Counted from the stretch's first letter, positions 35,474 to 46,200 are shown. The stretch: DNA of 64,000 nucleotides from Christensenellaceae bacterium (GCA_022846035.1 AP025580.1:248001-312000), one strand, 5' to 3'. Program-made: numbers and translations. Notes: generated by a model from the sequence alone, not told the origin.

Positions 35474-36964
35474 TTATGCGTTCAGGTAATTTTCAATCGG
35501 GGTAAGGTCAAGCTGGTCATACTGCTTCAAAAACGCATACAGTTTTTCCGTGATGATACGCACGCCGCCCTTTTCGTCGCTTTCCACATTGACGGGAATG
35601 AGCGGATCGTGCAGGGAGAGGCGTACCAAAAACCATCCGTCGCCATGCTCCTTGTCAAAAGATACGCGGATACCCTCATGGTTATCCGGAGCGATCAGGA
35701 AAGACTGGTCCTGCTTTGCATATGCGGTCAGGTCTTCGATCACCTGATTGCCGTATGCTTTGAAATCTTCCACACCGATATTCAGGCGGAATTCTTCGCT
35801 TTCCACGGGCTCTTTTAAGTCCGCGATCAGGTCGGAAATGCTATGCCCGCTTTTACGAAGCTTTGCCAGCTCGATTAAGAGGCGTGTTACCAGATAAGCG
35901 CCGTCGTCAAGGAAATAGTTTTCCTTGAGCGCCGCATGGCCTGAAGTTTCGATGGCAAGCTGGGAGTCCGTACCGCTCTCGTTTAAGCGGATGGATTCGT
36001 TGATTACGTTTTTATAACCTCGGCGGAAGCGGTGATGCACGCCGCCGTGCGCTTTGATGAACTGCGCAAGCCCGCTCGAAGTGATGGAATCCGTCACGAT
36101 GGTCGTGCCGGGGAATTCCTTTAACAGGATAGCGGATATGGCCGCGATCAGGCGGTTCTTGTTGAGTACGCTGCCGCCCTTATCGACTGCGCCCGCACGG
36201 TCCACGTCCGTATCGAAGATCAGGCCAAAATCCGCTCCCGTCTTTTTGACGGCCTCAACAATGCTGTCCATGGCTTTTTTATCTTCAGGATTGGGAACGT
36301 GGTTGGGGAAAGTTCCGTCCGGCTCTAAGAACTGACTGCCCGTGGTATCCGCGCCCAAAGGCTTTAAGACCTTATCCACATAAAAACCGCCGGCGCCGTT
36401 ACCCGCATCGACAATGATTTTGAAGCCTTCGAAAGGTTTTTCTTCGCCCGTCGCCTCGCGGATTTTATCCGCAAGTATTTTTGCATATACGCTCATAAAG
36501 TCCGCCTGCCGCACTTTACCGGAACCGTCGCCGTCCCTTACCGTGTCCGCGATTTGGATGAGCCGCGCGATGTCTTCTTTTTCGAGACCGCCCTCGTTGG
36601 TGAAAAACTTAAGGCCGTTGCGGTTCATGGGCAGGTGACTGGCCGTAACCATAACGGAGCCGTCGCACATAAAACCGTCTGTGACCGTTGTCATAAACAT
36701 AGCGGGCGTGGACGCCATACCGCAGTCGATCACGTCCGCGCCGGCGCTTAAAAAGCCGTCGATACATGCTTTTTTAAGGTCGGGTCCGGTGACGCGCGAA
36801 TCCATACCGATGGCGATCGTGAGGCGGGAAGTTCCTTTTTTTTGCTTGAGCCATGCGGCGAACGCAAGAGCCAGATCGCGCGCGGCCTGTATCGTCAGGT
36901 TTGTTCCCTCACCAAGGGCAACGCCGCGTATGTCGCTGCCGTTTTGCAGTTTCCTGTAATCCAT
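35474..36964 (-). CDS. Phosphomannomutase/phosphoglucomutase family protein
   Basis: Alpha-D-phosphohexomutase, interconverting hexose 1- and 6-phosphates to supply nucleotide sugars for wall or capsule polymers. In the 496-aa protein the catalytic phosphoserine is in VTASHLPMNRNGLK (about 108), the Mg2+ loop is DTDVDRAG (about 252), the sugar-binding loop is in the ETSGHAALKENY region (about 340), and the phosphate-binding domain closes the protein (GIRVSF, DGWFLVRLS). Whether glucose, mannose or glucosamine is preferred cannot be read. ATG 36964 has AGGAGG upstream and its own promoter. Confidence 0.9.
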   Translation of the reverse strand: MDYRKLQNGSDIRGVALGEGTNLTIQAARDLALAFAAWLKQKKGTSRLTIAIGMDSRVTGPDLKKACIDGFLSAGADVIDCGMASTPAMFMTTVTDGFMCDGSVMVTASHLPMNRNGLKFFTNEGGLEKEDIARLIQIADTVRDGDGSGKVRQADFMSVYAKILADKIREATGEEKPFEGFKIIVDAGNGAGGFYVDKVLKPLGADTTGSQFLEPDGTFPNHVPNPEDKKAMDSIVEAVKKTGADFGLIFDTDVDRAGAVDKGGSVLNKNRLIAAISAILLKEFPGTTIVTDSITSSGLAQFIKAHGGVHHRFRRGYKNVINESIRLNESGTDSQLAIETSGHAALKENYFLDDGAYLVTRLLIELAKLRKSGHSISDLIADLKEPVESEEFRLNIGVEDFKAYGNQVIEDLTAYAKQDQSFLIAPDNHEGIRVSFDKEHGDGWFLVRLSLHDPLIPVNVESDEKGGVRIITEKLYAFLKQYDQLDLTPIENYLNA

Positions 36965-37002
36965 AATAATCGTTTCCTCCTGATTGTTTCAGATACATTT
37001 TT

Positions 37003-37031
37003 ATTGTACCCGCAATGCATGGACAGTTCAA
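37003..37031 (-). promoter_or_regulatory. Promoter of phosphohexomutase gene
   Basis: Reading leftward: TTGAAC (37026-37031), 17-base spacer, TACAAT (37003-37008). It is back to back with the mbl promoter. Confidence 0.65.
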
Positions 37032-37060
37032 GAGAGTATGACAAAATCGTAATAAAACAG

Positions 37061-37089
37061 TTGAAATATAGCGGTGCTTGTATTATGAT
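37061..37089 (+). promoter_or_regulatory. Promoter of mbl/mreB gene
   Basis: TTGAAA (37061-37066), 17-base spacer, TATGAT (37084-37089). Confidence 0.65.
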
Positions 37090-37154
37090 ATAGTGTATAT
37101 AGGCATGTTCTGCTGTATAGAAAGTAAAGTATAATAGAAGTGAGGCTTGCTTGA

Positions 37155-38204
37155 ATGGGCGTGTTCGGAAATTTTAACGATATAGGAATAGACCTGGGTA
37201 CCGCCACAGTGCTGGTGTACGTCAGGGGAAAGGGAATCGTCCTTCGGGAGCCTTCCGTAGTTGCGGTCGACAGGCTTTCGGGCAGGATGCTCGCGATCGG
37301 TGAAGAAGCGCGTATCATGCTGGGACGTACGCCCGGGAACATCGTAGCGGTGCGGCCGCTTAGGGAAGGCGTAATTTCCAACTTCCACGATACGGAGAGA
37401 ATGCTCAGGTATTTCCTGCGCAAGGTTATCGGAAAGCGGCTGTTCTTTAAACCGCGCGTCGTTGTCTGCGTGCCATCAGGCGTTACGGAAGTGGAAAAGC
37501 GTTCGGTAATCGAGGCGACGGAGGAAGCGGGCGCGCGCCATACGTGCCTGATCGAAGAACCGATCGCGGCCGCGATCGGCGCGGGTATCGATATTGGCGC
37601 TCCGCAGGGCAACATGGTGCTCGATATTGGCGGCGGTACGGCGGATATGGCTGTGATCTCGCTGGGCGGCGCGGTTATCAGCGATTCCATCAAGATCGCA
37701 GGCGATACGTTTGACGAATATATCTCAAGGTACATCAAAAAGAAATACAATATGCTGATCGGCGAGCGCACGGCAGAGGAAATCAAGATCAACATCGGCA
37801 GCGCGTTCCCGCGTAAGGAAGAAGCATATATGGAAGTAACGGGGCGCAACCTGATTTCGGGACTTCCCAAGACGATTACCATCAGCTCCAACGAGACGAT
37901 CGAAGCGATGCAGGAGCCGCTTGACCGCATCATGGAGACTATGCACAGCGTACTGGAGCGTACGCCGCCGGAACTTACGGCAGACATCGCGGAAAACGGT
38001 ATTTGCATGACGGGCGGCGGATCGCTTTTGTACGGCCTCGACCGACTGCTTACCGAACGGACGAAGATTCCTTGCTATGTGGCGGAGGATGCGGTTTCGT
38101 GCGTAGCGATCGGTACGGGCAAGGCGCTTGAGAGCATTGACGTATACAGCGCGGGCGCGGTTTACGATTACCGACGCGGAGATTATTACAACCAGGGATA
38201 TTAA
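37155..38204 (+). CDS. Rod-shape-determining protein, MreB/Mbl family
   Basis: Actin-like filament protein that guides side-wall peptidoglycan synthesis beneath the membrane. The 349-aa protein shows phosphate-1 GIDLGTATVLVYVRGKG, the connect/phosphate-2 region MVLDIGGGTADMAVIS, and the adenosine motif MTGGGSLLYGLDRLL. The lack of mreC and mreD next to it, and its solitary position, favour an Mbl-type paralogue over the mreBCD copy, but I cannot separate them firmly. Followed by two LCP genes, also wall-related. Confidence 0.93.
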   Translation: MGVFGNFNDIGIDLGTATVLVYVRGKGIVLREPSVVAVDRLSGRMLAIGEEARIMLGRTPGNIVAVRPLREGVISNFHDTERMLRYFLRKVIGKRLFFKPRVVVCVPSGVTEVEKRSVIEATEEAGARHTCLIEEPIAAAIGAGIDIGAPQGNMVLDIGGGTADMAVISLGGAVISDSIKIAGDTFDEYISRYIKKKYNMLIGERTAEEIKINIGSAFPRKEEAYMEVTGRNLISGLPKTITISSNETIEAMQEPLDRIMETMHSVLERTPPELTADIAENGICMTGGGSLLYGLDRLLTERTKIPCYVAEDAVSCVAIGTGKALESIDVYSAGAVYDYRRGDYYNQGY

Positions 38205-38378
38205 TCAGGGAACAAAATGTATACAAGAGCCGTCTTATGGTTAAGGCGGTTCTTTTTTGTGCAAAGTTGTATCATTTGTTTTAATAATTTGTGAATATTG
38301 CGTGAAAAATGGGTACAAATGATTGCGTGTGTATTATCATGAAAAGCATGAAGCCGTGAAAGCCGGAGGGGATTTGGG

Positions 38379-39461
38379 GTGGCGTATCAAAAAATTATTA
38401 AAATATTGATTATCGTATTAGTAGCGCTGGGAATCGCCGCCGGTACGGTTGCGGCCTTTTTTTACGGCAGGTATCAAGACCTCAGGGAAAATCCGATACA
38501 GGCTTTTGAAACATCCTCGGCGCGGGGAACCGTCATTTCCGAGGGAAAGGCTTTGGCGCAGCCGACGGAATTCGTAGCGGTCGACGGAAAAAGGTACGGA
38601 AAAAATCCCAATGTGGTATCGATCCTCATGCTGGGCGTGGACTGGGACGGGTCGGAGGAACGCGCGGACGATGGCAAACGCAGCGATATGGTAGTTCTTT
38701 GTACGATAAATATGGAAAGTAACGCCATCGATTTTCATTCTATCCCCCGCGATACGCGCACTGCGGTGCATGCTGTGGATCAAAAGACAGGAAAGATACA
38801 GGATAAGACCTATCTTTCCAAAATCAACCATGCGTATGCCCTGGGCGCGCTTTATGGGGATGAAACGGGAGCGAAAAATGAAATGCTGGCGGTGGAGGAG
38901 CTGATTTCCTGCGGAAGCCGGCTGAATATCCCTGTAGATTATTATGTATCGCTGGAGCTTCGGAGCCTGGCCGACCTTGCGAATGTGCTGGGCGGCGTAG
39001 AGGTGGAGCTGGACCAGGACATCTCCGGCTTCGGCAGCAAGGGAGAGGCGGTATTGCTTGAGGGCGATAACGTACGGCGTTATTTGGAAAAACGCAAGGA
39101 TGTGGGCGGAGAGATGTCGCGCCAGCGCCATCAGCAGGAATTTATCAAGGCCATTGCCAAGGCGGTGAAAAAGCTGGGCGCGGCGCAGACGGCTACAAGG
39201 CTCCTGCCCAAACTTGAGGAGATAGGCATGCAGACGAATATGAACCTGGACCAGGTGGCGGCGACGGCGGGGGTGCTTGACAAGATAGGCTCTGTCGATG
39301 CCGTTTCGATGAAGACGTTCGCCGATGAAGACGCAAACTGGCCGGAAAAAATGCACGATCCGGTATTGGGACAGGATGTATATTATTACCTGATGGACGA
39401 TGAGGAATTATTGAATACGATGCTCGCGCTTTATTACGTTCCCACGGACGGGCAAAGCTAA
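38379..39461 (+). CDS. LytR-CpsA-Psr (LCP) family glycopolymer transferase
   Basis: Attaches anionic or capsular polymers from lipid carriers to peptidoglycan on the outer membrane face. The 360-aa protein has an N-terminal membrane helix (about 6-28), then the LCP domain with SILMLGVDWDG, the conserved acidic-Arg set (RSDMVVLCTI) and SIPRDTRTAV, later LGGVEVELDQDI and MSRQRHQQEFI. GTG start 38379 behind GGAGGGG. A close paralogue follows 95 bp downstream. Confidence 0.93.
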   Translation: MAYQKIIKILIIVLVALGIAAGTVAAFFYGRYQDLRENPIQAFETSSARGTVISEGKALAQPTEFVAVDGKRYGKNPNVVSILMLGVDWDGSEERADDGKRSDMVVLCTINMESNAIDFHSIPRDTRTAVHAVDQKTGKIQDKTYLSKINHAYALGALYGDETGAKNEMLAVEELISCGSRLNIPVDYYVSLELRSLADLANVLGGVEVELDQDISGFGSKGEAVLLEGDNVRRYLEKRKDVGGEMSRQRHQQEFIKAIAKAVKKLGAAQTATRLLPKLEEIGMQTNMNLDQVAATAGVLDKIGSVDAVSMKTFADEDANWPEKMHDPVLGQDVYYYLMDDEELLNTMLALYYVPTDGQS

Positions 39462-39556
39462 TGAAAGAAATTTTTGGCTAAACAGTGGTATTTAAGGCCG
39501 ATTTATATTATAATGTTGAACAGATTTTGATTTGATTTTGTTAGGAGGACTAACAG

Positions 39557-40702
39557 TTGAATTATAAAAAAGGAATAAAAATACTGACAGTGATCCTGAT
39601 CATATTGATCGTATGCGCAGGCGGCGTCAGTTACGCGCTCTATGGCACTTATACCGACCTGAAAGCGAATCCGATCGCGGCATTCAATACGCCGCAGCCA
39701 AGCACGGCGGCAACGGACGACGTCAACTTTGACGCCAACGCCGATGTGGAAACCGTGACTATCGACGGAAAGACATACCAGAAGAATCCGAACGTCGTCA
39801 GCATCCTCATGCTGGGGATCGACTGGGACGGCACAGAAGTGAAAGACGCGACGGGCGCGCGCAGCGATATGATCATGCTGTGTACCATAGACATGGAAAA
39901 CAACGGGATCTCTTTTCTCTCCATTCCACGCGACACGCGTACGATCGTGCATAAGGTAGACCAGAAAACCGGCAAGGTGGAATCCAAGGAATACCTGACG
40001 AAATTAAACCACGCGTATATCCTGGGCGGCGGCAACGATACGACCAAGTGGGGACCGCAGAACGCTATGCGGGCGACGGAAGATCTTGTGGAGATCGACG
40101 GACAGCTAAGCATACCGATCCAGTACTATATCTCGATCGACTTAGAGCACCTGGCCGACCTGGCGGCAGCGCTGGGTGGCGTGGAGGTCACGCTGGACCA
40201 GAATTATCCGGACATCGGCAGCAAGGGCGACACCATCACGCTGGAAGGTAACGCGGTGCGTCTTTACCTGCAGAACAGGAAACAGATGGACGACGGTGAA
40301 ATGTCGCGCCAGCGCCACGAGCAGGAGTTCATGATGGCGATTGCCAAAAAGATCAAAAAGCTGGGCGCGGTGCAGTCTGCTTCTAAGTTATTCTCGCAGC
40401 TCTCAGGAGACGTGCTGCAAACAAACCTGGGGCTTGACCAGATTGTTGCTATGGCGGGCGTGCTCGACAAGCTGGGTTCTATTGACAACATCAAGATGGA
40501 GACTTTCGAGGAGCGCGACGACAGTTGGCAGAACTTCCCTGACCCGATCGTTACCAATCCTTCCAAGCTGAATTATTTTGTGATGGACGAAGACGAGCTG
40601 ATGTCCAAAATGCTTGAACGGTATTATACGCCGCTAAGCGCTGCGGGCGGCACTACTGCTTTTAGCGCATCGGAATCGCCGGACGCAGAGGATGAGGAAT
40701 AA
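39557..40702 (+). CDS. LytR-CpsA-Psr (LCP) family glycopolymer transferase (second copy)
   Basis: 381-aa paralogue of the preceding protein, same architecture: N-terminal helix (about 7-25), SILMLGIDWDG, RSDMIMLCTI, SIPRDTRTIV, LGGVEVTLDQNY and MSRQRHEQEFM. The two are clearly related along their whole length, so they arose by tandem duplication. TTG start 39557 with AGGAGG. A probable -10 TATAAT precedes it, so it may be transcribed separately. The acidic, Ser-rich tail differs from the first copy. Confidence 0.93.
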   Translation: MNYKKGIKILTVILIILIVCAGGVSYALYGTYTDLKANPIAAFNTPQPSTAATDDVNFDANADVETVTIDGKTYQKNPNVVSILMLGIDWDGTEVKDATGARSDMIMLCTIDMENNGISFLSIPRDTRTIVHKVDQKTGKVESKEYLTKLNHAYILGGGNDTTKWGPQNAMRATEDLVEIDGQLSIPIQYYISIDLEHLADLAAALGGVEVTLDQNYPDIGSKGDTITLEGNAVRLYLQNRKQMDDGEMSRQRHEQEFMMAIAKKIKKLGAVQSASKLFSQLSGDVLQTNLGLDQIVAMAGVLDKLGSIDNIKMETFEERDDSWQNFPDPIVTNPSKLNYFVMDEDELMSKMLERYYTPLSAAGGTTAFSASESPDAEDEE

Positions 40703-40714
40703 AGGTGAGAAAAA

Positions 40715-40740
40715 AGCGTACCATATGGTACGCTCTTTTT
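40715..40740 (+). terminator. Terminator after LCP genes
   Basis: A 20-bp palindrome, AGCGTACCAT/ATGGTACGCT, followed by a T-run that reaches the last base of the converging gene. Confidence 0.85.
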
Positions 40741-41468
40741 TAATATTCGGAAAAATCCTTATCCCACAGGTTGTAAGTCTGCGTGTTTTTGATGGCGTTG
40801 AGCATATTATCCGCCGCATTCGGATGCAGGGAATTCAGATATGAAACAATATCTTTGGCCTGTTCACGTTTGGTGGAAAAGTCGATGGGGCACGGGTTTT
40901 TGGCGATGGGAATGCCGTATTTTCCAACGGCGGAAACAATATCGCGCTCCCTGAGGAACACAAACGGACGTACGAGCGTGATCTTTCGCCGCGACAGATA
41001 TGACTTGGGCGAAAATGTGTTTATGCGGCCTTCGTACATGAGGCTCATAAGCAAAGTCTGGATCACGTCGTCCCCGTGGTGTGCAAAGGCCGCCTTATTG
41101 CAATCAAGTGCTTTGGCGTTTTCGTAAAACGCGCCCTTGCGCATTTTCGCGCACAGGGAACAGGGATTCTTTTCTTTGCGGATATTGAAAACAATGTCTG
41201 AAATATTGGTCCGGACGATGGTGAGAGGAACCTCGAGCCCATCTGCGTAGCGTTGCATGACATCCGTCGCATAGTTGCCGAAACCGAGGTCGACCGTAAC
41301 GGCGCACAAGCCGTATTCTTTTTTGGCATATTTTTGGTATAACCTGAGAGCATACAGCAGCAGCATGGAATCCTTGCCGCCGGAAAGCCCGACGGCGATT
41401 TTGTCGCCCGGGCGTATCATTAAAAATTGTTCGTCTGCGCGGCGCAGGGCGCCTAAAATTTTTCTCAT
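40740..41468 (-). CDS. TtcA-like tRNA-thiolation family PP-loop protein
   Basis: 242-aa ATP-pyrophosphatase of the TtcA/CTU1 group, expected to thiolate a tRNA base (2-thiocytidine at position 32 in the E. coli model). It has the PP-loop VGLSGGKDSMLLL (about 28-40), the cluster-binding CSLC pair (about 112-115), HHGDDVIQTLLM, and a further Cys in NPCPID (about 188). The three cysteines would hold a [4Fe-4S] cluster. ATG 41468; the best ribosome site is rather distant. Monocistronic. Confidence 0.85.
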   Translation of the reverse strand: MRKILGALRRADEQFLMIRPGDKIAVGLSGGKDSMLLLYALRLYQKYAKKEYGLCAVTVDLGFGNYATDVMQRYADGLEVPLTIVRTNISDIVFNIRKEKNPCSLCAKMRKGAFYENAKALDCNKAAFAHHGDDVIQTLLMSLMYEGRINTFSPKSYLSRRKITLVRPFVFLRERDIVSAVGKYGIPIAKNPCPIDFSTKREQAKDIVSYLNSLHPNAADNMLNAIKNTQTYNLWDKDFSEY

Positions 41469-41578
41469 AAAATCTAGCTGTTTCCTTAAAAGTTTCTAAA
41501 AAAGGGCCGTTTTCATTGAAATTATATCACAAATACAGTATCATTGTATTGTTTTAAAATGGAAAAAGGGGTATTTGT

Positions 41579-42067
41579 ATGGATGCAGTGATTCCTGCGG
41601 TTAGTTACTGGACGGTATTCGGTACGTCGATCCTGCCGATCATCGAGCTTAAAGGGGCGATCCCGTTAGGGCTCGGGCTGGGAGTGCCGTTCTGGACGAC
41701 ATATTTTCTTGCGCTGATCGGTTCGTGCCTGCCTGCTCCGTTTATCGTGATTTTTATCGAACGTATTATACGTTGGATGCAGAGGAGCAAGGTCAAGCTT
41801 TTTAACCGTTTTGCAAACTGGTTGATGGGCAAAGTGGAAAAGCATAAAGGCGGGATTGAAAGATACGGGTATCTCGGCGTGTTTATTTTCGTAGCGATTC
41901 CGCTGCCGGGTACCGGCGTTTGGACGGGTTCGCTTATTGCCAGCGTGCTGGGGCTAAAACCCGCCAAGGCGATTCCGATCGTTATCTTGGGTAATGTCGT
42001 CGCAGGTTTTATCATGCTCATGCTTTCGAGTATATTTTTTCCGGGGATGGCGCCCTGGGCGGCGTGA
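41579..42067 (+). CDS. Small multidrug-export family membrane protein (COG2426 type)
   Basis: 162-aa integral membrane protein with about four to five hydrophobic segments. The opening ILPIIELKGAIPLG and the central IPLPGTGVWTGSLIAS are characteristic of the Sm_multidrug_ex family, which is distantly related to DedA proteins. The family name is historical and transport of drugs is not established. ATG 41579 has AAAGGGG. Confidence 0.85.
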   Translation: MDAVIPAVSYWTVFGTSILPIIELKGAIPLGLGLGVPFWTTYFLALIGSCLPAPFIVIFIERIIRWMQRSKVKLFNRFANWLMGKVEKHKGGIERYGYLGVFIFVAIPLPGTGVWTGSLIASVLGLKPAKAIPIVILGNVVAGFIMLMLSSIFFPGMAPWAA

Positions 42068-42137
42068 AATGGTTTACAAATGAAAAAATATTGTATTAAA
42101 AAGCGAAAAAACCACATAATATGCAGGCTTTTTAGCA

Positions 42138-42166
42138 TTGAAAACAGGCTTTACATTTGCTATAAT
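42138..42166 (+). promoter_or_regulatory. Promoter of metK operon
   Basis: TTGAAA (42138-42143), 17-base spacer, TATAAT (42161-42166). The leader is only about 45 nt, too short for a SAM riboswitch. Confidence 0.8.
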
Positions 42167-42219
42167 TAGTAATTGGTGGAATCATACATATTTTATGTAG
42201 AACATATGGAGGAAAAGCA

Positions 42220-43392
42220 ATGAGAAGATTATTTACTTCGGAGTCTGTTACGGAAGGACATCCGGATAAAGTATGCGACCAGATTTCCGATTCCGTATTG
42301 GATGCGATTCTGGCGCAGGATCCCGATGCGCGCGTGGCATGCGAGACGGCTGTAAATACAGGTCTTGTTCTGGTCACGGGCGAAATCACGACAAACGCTT
42401 ACGTGGATATTGCAAAAATTGCGCGTGAGACGATCAAGCAGATCGGCTTTGATAAAGCGGATTATGGTTTTGACGGTGAGACGTGCGGCGTGATCACATC
42501 CATTGACGAACAGTCTCCGGATATTGCGATGGGCGTTGATAAGTCTTTGGAAGCAAAAGAAGCGATCGACGACGATGAAAACGGCGCGGGCGACCAGGGT
42601 ATGATGTTTGGATATGCGTGCAACGAAACGCCGGCGTTTATGCCGATGCCCATTTATCTTGCGCATGGTCTTTCAAGAAAGCTCGCGGAAGTCAGGAAAA
42701 ACGGTTCGCTCGATTACCTTCGTCCGGACGGCAAGTCCCAGGTGACGGTGGAATACGATGAGAACTGGAAACCGATCCGTGTGGATGCGATCGTTATTTC
42801 CACGCAGCACGATCCGGAAGCGACGCAGGCGCAGATCAGGCGTGATATGATCGAGCAGGTTGTAAAGCCGATCATTCCTGCGGAAATGATGGACGAGGAT
42901 ACGAAAATTTACATCAACCCGACGGGCCGTTTCGTAATCGGCGGACCGAAAGGCGACAGCGGACTTACTGGCCGCAAGATCATCGTTGACACATACGGCG
43001 GCATGGGACGCCACGGCGGCGGTGCGTTCTCCGGCAAAGACCCGTCCAAGGTGGACAGGAGCGCGGCTTATGCGGCGCGTTACGTAGCCAAGAACGTCGT
43101 TGCGGCAGGGCTTGCCGACCGTTGCGAAATCCAGCTTGCATACGCAATCGGCGTTGCGCGTCCGGTTTCCGTCTTTGTGGAGACATTCGGCACGGGCAAA
43201 AAGCACAGCACGGAAATTGCGGATATTGTAACCAAGCTGTTTGACCTTCGTCCGAGCGCGATCATCGAAAAGCTGCAATTAAAGCGCCCGATCTACAGAC
43301 AGACGGCAGCTTACGGCCACTTTGGCCGCGACGATCTCGATCTGCCGTGGGAAAAGCTTGACATGGTGGAGGCCATCAAGAAAGAGATTTGA
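42220..43392 (+). CDS. metK: S-adenosylmethionine synthetase
   Basis: Forms SAM, the universal methyl donor, from methionine and ATP. The 390-aa length and all signatures fit: [14 protein letters not shown] at the N-terminus, [12 protein letters not shown] (about 125), [18 protein letters not shown] (about 230), and [23 protein letters not shown] 42220 has GGAGG. Its stop codon overlaps the TTG start of recD2 by four bases, so the two are co-transcribed and coupled, an unusual pairing. Confidence 0.98.
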   Translation: MRRLFTSESVTEGHPDKVCDQISDSVLDAILAQDPDARVACETAVNTGLVLVTGEITTNAYVDIAKIARETIKQIGFDKADYGFDGETCGVITSIDEQSPDIAMGVDKSLEAKEAIDDDENGAGDQGMMFGYACNETPAFMPMPIYLAHGLSRKLAEVRKNGSLDYLRPDGKSQVTVEYDENWKPIRVDAIVISTQHDPEATQAQIRRDMIEQVVKPIIPAEMMDEDTKIYINPTGRFVIGGPKGDSGLTGRKIIVDTYGGMGRHGGGAFSGKDPSKVDRSAAYAARYVAKNVVAAGLADRCEIQLAYAIGVARPVSVFVETFGTGKKHSTEIADIVTKLFDLRPSAIIEKLQLKRPIYRQTAAYGHFGRDDLDLPWEKLDMVEAIKKEI

Positions 43393-45575
43393 CGACCGAA
43401 ATAGTTGGAACAGTACTGAGTATTATTTATGAAAGCGCGGACGGTTATACCGTGGCGGAAGTTGACGCAGGAGAGCCCACCATTGTGGTGGGCAACATGC
43501 CAGACTTAAAGCCCGGCGAACGTACGCGCTTTTTTGGTGTATATAAAACGCACAACAAATATGGTATGCAGTTTTCGGTGCAGTCCTATGAAAGTACGTT
43601 GCCCAAAGATTTAAATGACATCGCCTTGTTTTTATCGGGCGGATTTATCAAAGGACTGGGAGAAACGCTTTCGCGCCGTATCGTAGAAGAATTCGGCGCG
43701 GAAACCTTTGATGTGATCGAAAACGATCATCTTGAGCTGGCGCGTGTACAGGGCGTTTCCAAGCGCCTGGCAAACAGCGTGCATGCGGCTTTCAAGGAAT
43801 ATGCGCTTAAGAAATACGTATATGCAGACCTGATGGGCATGGGCCTTACCACCAGGCAGGCTACGCTTGCGGTTGCGGAACTGGGAGAGGACGCGGCAGC
43901 CAAGGTACGGGAAAACCCATATATCCTCATCGACCATGTACGCGGCGTTGATTTTATGACGGCGGACAGGATCGCCATGCAAATCGGTATCCTGAACGAT
44001 TCGCCGTTCCGCATTAAGAACGGTATTTTGAACGTATTGAAAAAGATGCTGGCGCGCGGCAGTACGTACGTGTTTCGCAGTCAGCTGGTGCCGCACGTGG
44101 CGCAAAGGCTGCACGTCAGTGAGGCAAGTGTGACAAACGCCCTGCTGTCGCTGGCGTTTACCAAAGAGGTTGTGCTCAAAAAATATTATCCTGATATGCA
44201 GGTAGTATTTTTGGAAACGGCATACAGGGCGGAGAGCAAATGCGCATCCAAGCTTTTTGCGATGGCAAACGCTCCACATCCGTTGAAAATACGCAACCTG
44301 CCCGCTCTTCTGAAAAAAAAGGCAAAGGAATATTCGCTGACGGACGAACAGGAAGAAGCGGTCGCTGCGGCGGTGGGCAGCCGCGTTTGTGTGATCACCG
44401 GCGGACCGGGCACGGGAAAAACGACGATTTTAAAAGCAGTGCTCGAAATTCTCGGCGGCGCGGGCGTGGAATGTGCGCTCACAGCCCCGACAGGACGGGC
44501 AGCCAAGCGCATGCAGGAGACGACGGGATGCGCGGCAGGAACGTTACACCGTTTACTGGAATATTCCTATGACGAGGATGCTTTTAATTGCTTTTTCCGC
44601 CGGAACGAGGAGAATCCGTTGGATGCGGACGCGGTCATTGTGGACGAGGTTTCTATGCTGGACGTATTTTTGTTTCGTAACCTGCTCAATGCCTTAAAGG
44701 ACGGATCGCGGCTGATCCTGGTTGGCGACGCCGACCAGCTTCCGTCCGTAGGACCGGGCAACGTGATGCGCGACGTGATCGAGTCGGACGTGATCAGGAG
44801 CGTAAAGCTGACGCACCGTTTCCGTAACGCAGGCGGAATTGCGGATGCGGCGTACGATATTTTAAACGGCATATCCTGCGGGGAATATGACGAAACCTTT
44901 GAGTTTATGGAATGCGATACGCCGGAGGAAGTACGTGCGGCTCTATGCCGCCTCTACCTCGAATATTGGAAAGCAGGCAGCGACGTGCAGGTGATCGCGC
45001 CCATCAAAAAGGGCGAACTGGGTACGCTTGAATTAAATAACGCACTGCGTGAAACAGTCAACGCCAAAGGGAAAAACAAAACAGAAGTGATGTTCGGCGA
45101 CCGCATTTTTCGGGAGGGCGACCGCGTCATGCAAATCAAAAACAATTACGCGCGGCAATGGCGCGACGATACCGCCGTCCAAATGGGAGAGGGCGTTTTC
45201 AACGGGGATATTGGCATGGTGGAGACGATCTGCGGCGGCGTTACGGACGTACTGTTCGAAGATATGAAACGGTGCCAGTACGAGCTGCCGGATTTATCGG
45301 AGCTGGACGGGGCATATGCCTATACGATCCACAAATCACAGGGCAGCGAATTTGACGTGATCCTGATGCCCATGCTTTACGCGGTGAATCCGTTTTTTGC
45401 GCGTAACCTGCTTTATACGGGAGTGACGCGCGCCAAAAAGAAAGTTGTTATTATCGGCAGCCGGCGTACGTTTGAATACATGGTAGGAAACGCGCAGCGC
45501 AGCCGGCGCAACACTATTTTGAAACGGGAACTGAATTACCTGAAAAGGATAACGCGGGATGAACAGGTTTTATGA
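43389..45575 (+). CDS. recD2: RecD2-type ATP-dependent DNA helicase
   Basis: 5'-3' superfamily 1B helicase involved in repair and replication-fork maintenance; unlike RecD it works without RecBC. The 728-aa protein has the long N-terminal region with OB and helix-hairpin-helix parts (about 1-210), Walker [14 protein letters not shown] (about 338), motif [23 protein letters not shown], and motif VI near [16 protein letters not shown] start 43389 overlaps metK (TTGA). It overlaps comF by 17 bases at its end. Confidence 0.95.
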   Translation: MTTEIVGTVLSIIYESADGYTVAEVDAGEPTIVVGNMPDLKPGERTRFFGVYKTHNKYGMQFSVQSYESTLPKDLNDIALFLSGGFIKGLGETLSRRIVEEFGAETFDVIENDHLELARVQGVSKRLANSVHAAFKEYALKKYVYADLMGMGLTTRQATLAVAELGEDAAAKVRENPYILIDHVRGVDFMTADRIAMQIGILNDSPFRIKNGILNVLKKMLARGSTYVFRSQLVPHVAQRLHVSEASVTNALLSLAFTKEVVLKKYYPDMQVVFLETAYRAESKCASKLFAMANAPHPLKIRNLPALLKKKAKEYSLTDEQEEAVAAAVGSRVCVITGGPGTGKTTILKAVLEILGGAGVECALTAPTGRAAKRMQETTGCAAGTLHRLLEYSYDEDAFNCFFRRNEENPLDADAVIVDEVSMLDVFLFRNLLNALKDGSRLILVGDADQLPSVGPGNVMRDVIESDVIRSVKLTHRFRNAGGIADAAYDILNGISCGEYDETFEFMECDTPEEVRAALCRLYLEYWKAGSDVQVIAPIKKGELGTLELNNALRETVNAKGKNKTEVMFGDRIFREGDRVMQIKNNYARQWRDDTAVQMGEGVFNGDIGMVETICGGVTDVLFEDMKRCQYELPDLSELDGAYAYTIHKSQGSEFDVILMPMLYAVNPFFARNLLYTGVTRAKKKVVIIGSRRTFEYMVGNAQRSRRNTILKRELNYLKRITRDEQVL

Positions 45576-46200
45576 GCTGATTAAAAGATTGACGCTCACA
45601 GGCAGCCAATGCGTATATTGCACAAGGGAAATCCCTGAAGGAGAGCTTGTATGCGGAGAATGTGCGCGAAAGGCGGAGCTGCTTAAAAACAGCGAGGGGT
45701 TTTATAAGGGCGGGATATTGTATGCTTACCGTTACGAAGGGCCGGTGCGCTCGCTCATCCACCAGTTTAAATATAATGATATGCCGCGTTATTCCATATT
45801 CATCGCGCAGCAGATGGCGGATTTTCTAAACGATTATGAGGTAAACGCGGATTGCCTGACGTTTGTGCCCATTCATAAAAACCGTCTGAAAGAGCGCGGC
45901 TTTGACCAGGGGGAAATGATCGCCACGCATCTTGGCGTGCTGCTGGGTATTCCGTGCAGGGGACTTTTGGAGCGTACGAGGGACACCAGGCCGCAGTTTA
46001 ATCTGGATGCGGAGCAACGGAGAAATAATATTCGCGGCGCTTTTGCGCTCAGGGAAAAGACGGACCTTACGGGCAAAAACATATTGCTGATCGATGACAT
46101 TTATACGACGGGCGCGACGGTCAGTGAAGCCATGCGGCCGCTAAAAGAGGCGGGAGCCTTGGTCATGGTATTTACCTATTCAAAAGAGTTTCCCGACTGA
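45559..46200 (+). CDS. comF: ComF family phosphoribosyltransferase-like protein
   Basis: 213-aa protein of the ComFC family, linked to DNA uptake during competence and conserved also in non-competent species. It has an N-terminal zinc-ribbon-like set (CVYC and CGEC, about 15-36), LIHQFKYND, and the PRPP-type loop ILLIDDIYTTGATV (about 175-188). ATG 45559 lies inside the end of recD2 (17-base overlap). comFA is not present beside it. Confidence 0.93.
   Translation: MNRFYELIKRLTLTGSQCVYCTREIPEGELVCGECARKAELLKNSEGFYKGGILYAYRYEGPVRSLIHQFKYNDMPRYSIFIAQQMADFLNDYEVNADCLTFVPIHKNRLKERGFDQGEMIATHLGVLLGIPCRGLLERTRDTRPQFNLDAEQRRNNIRGAFALREKTDLTGKNILLIDDIYTTGATVSEAMRPLKEAGALVMVFTYSKEFPD

Noticed and set aside
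42068-42219. SAM riboswitch upstream of metK
   Set aside because: A good promoter leaves a leader of only about 45 nt and no terminator hairpin or SAM-box structure is visible.
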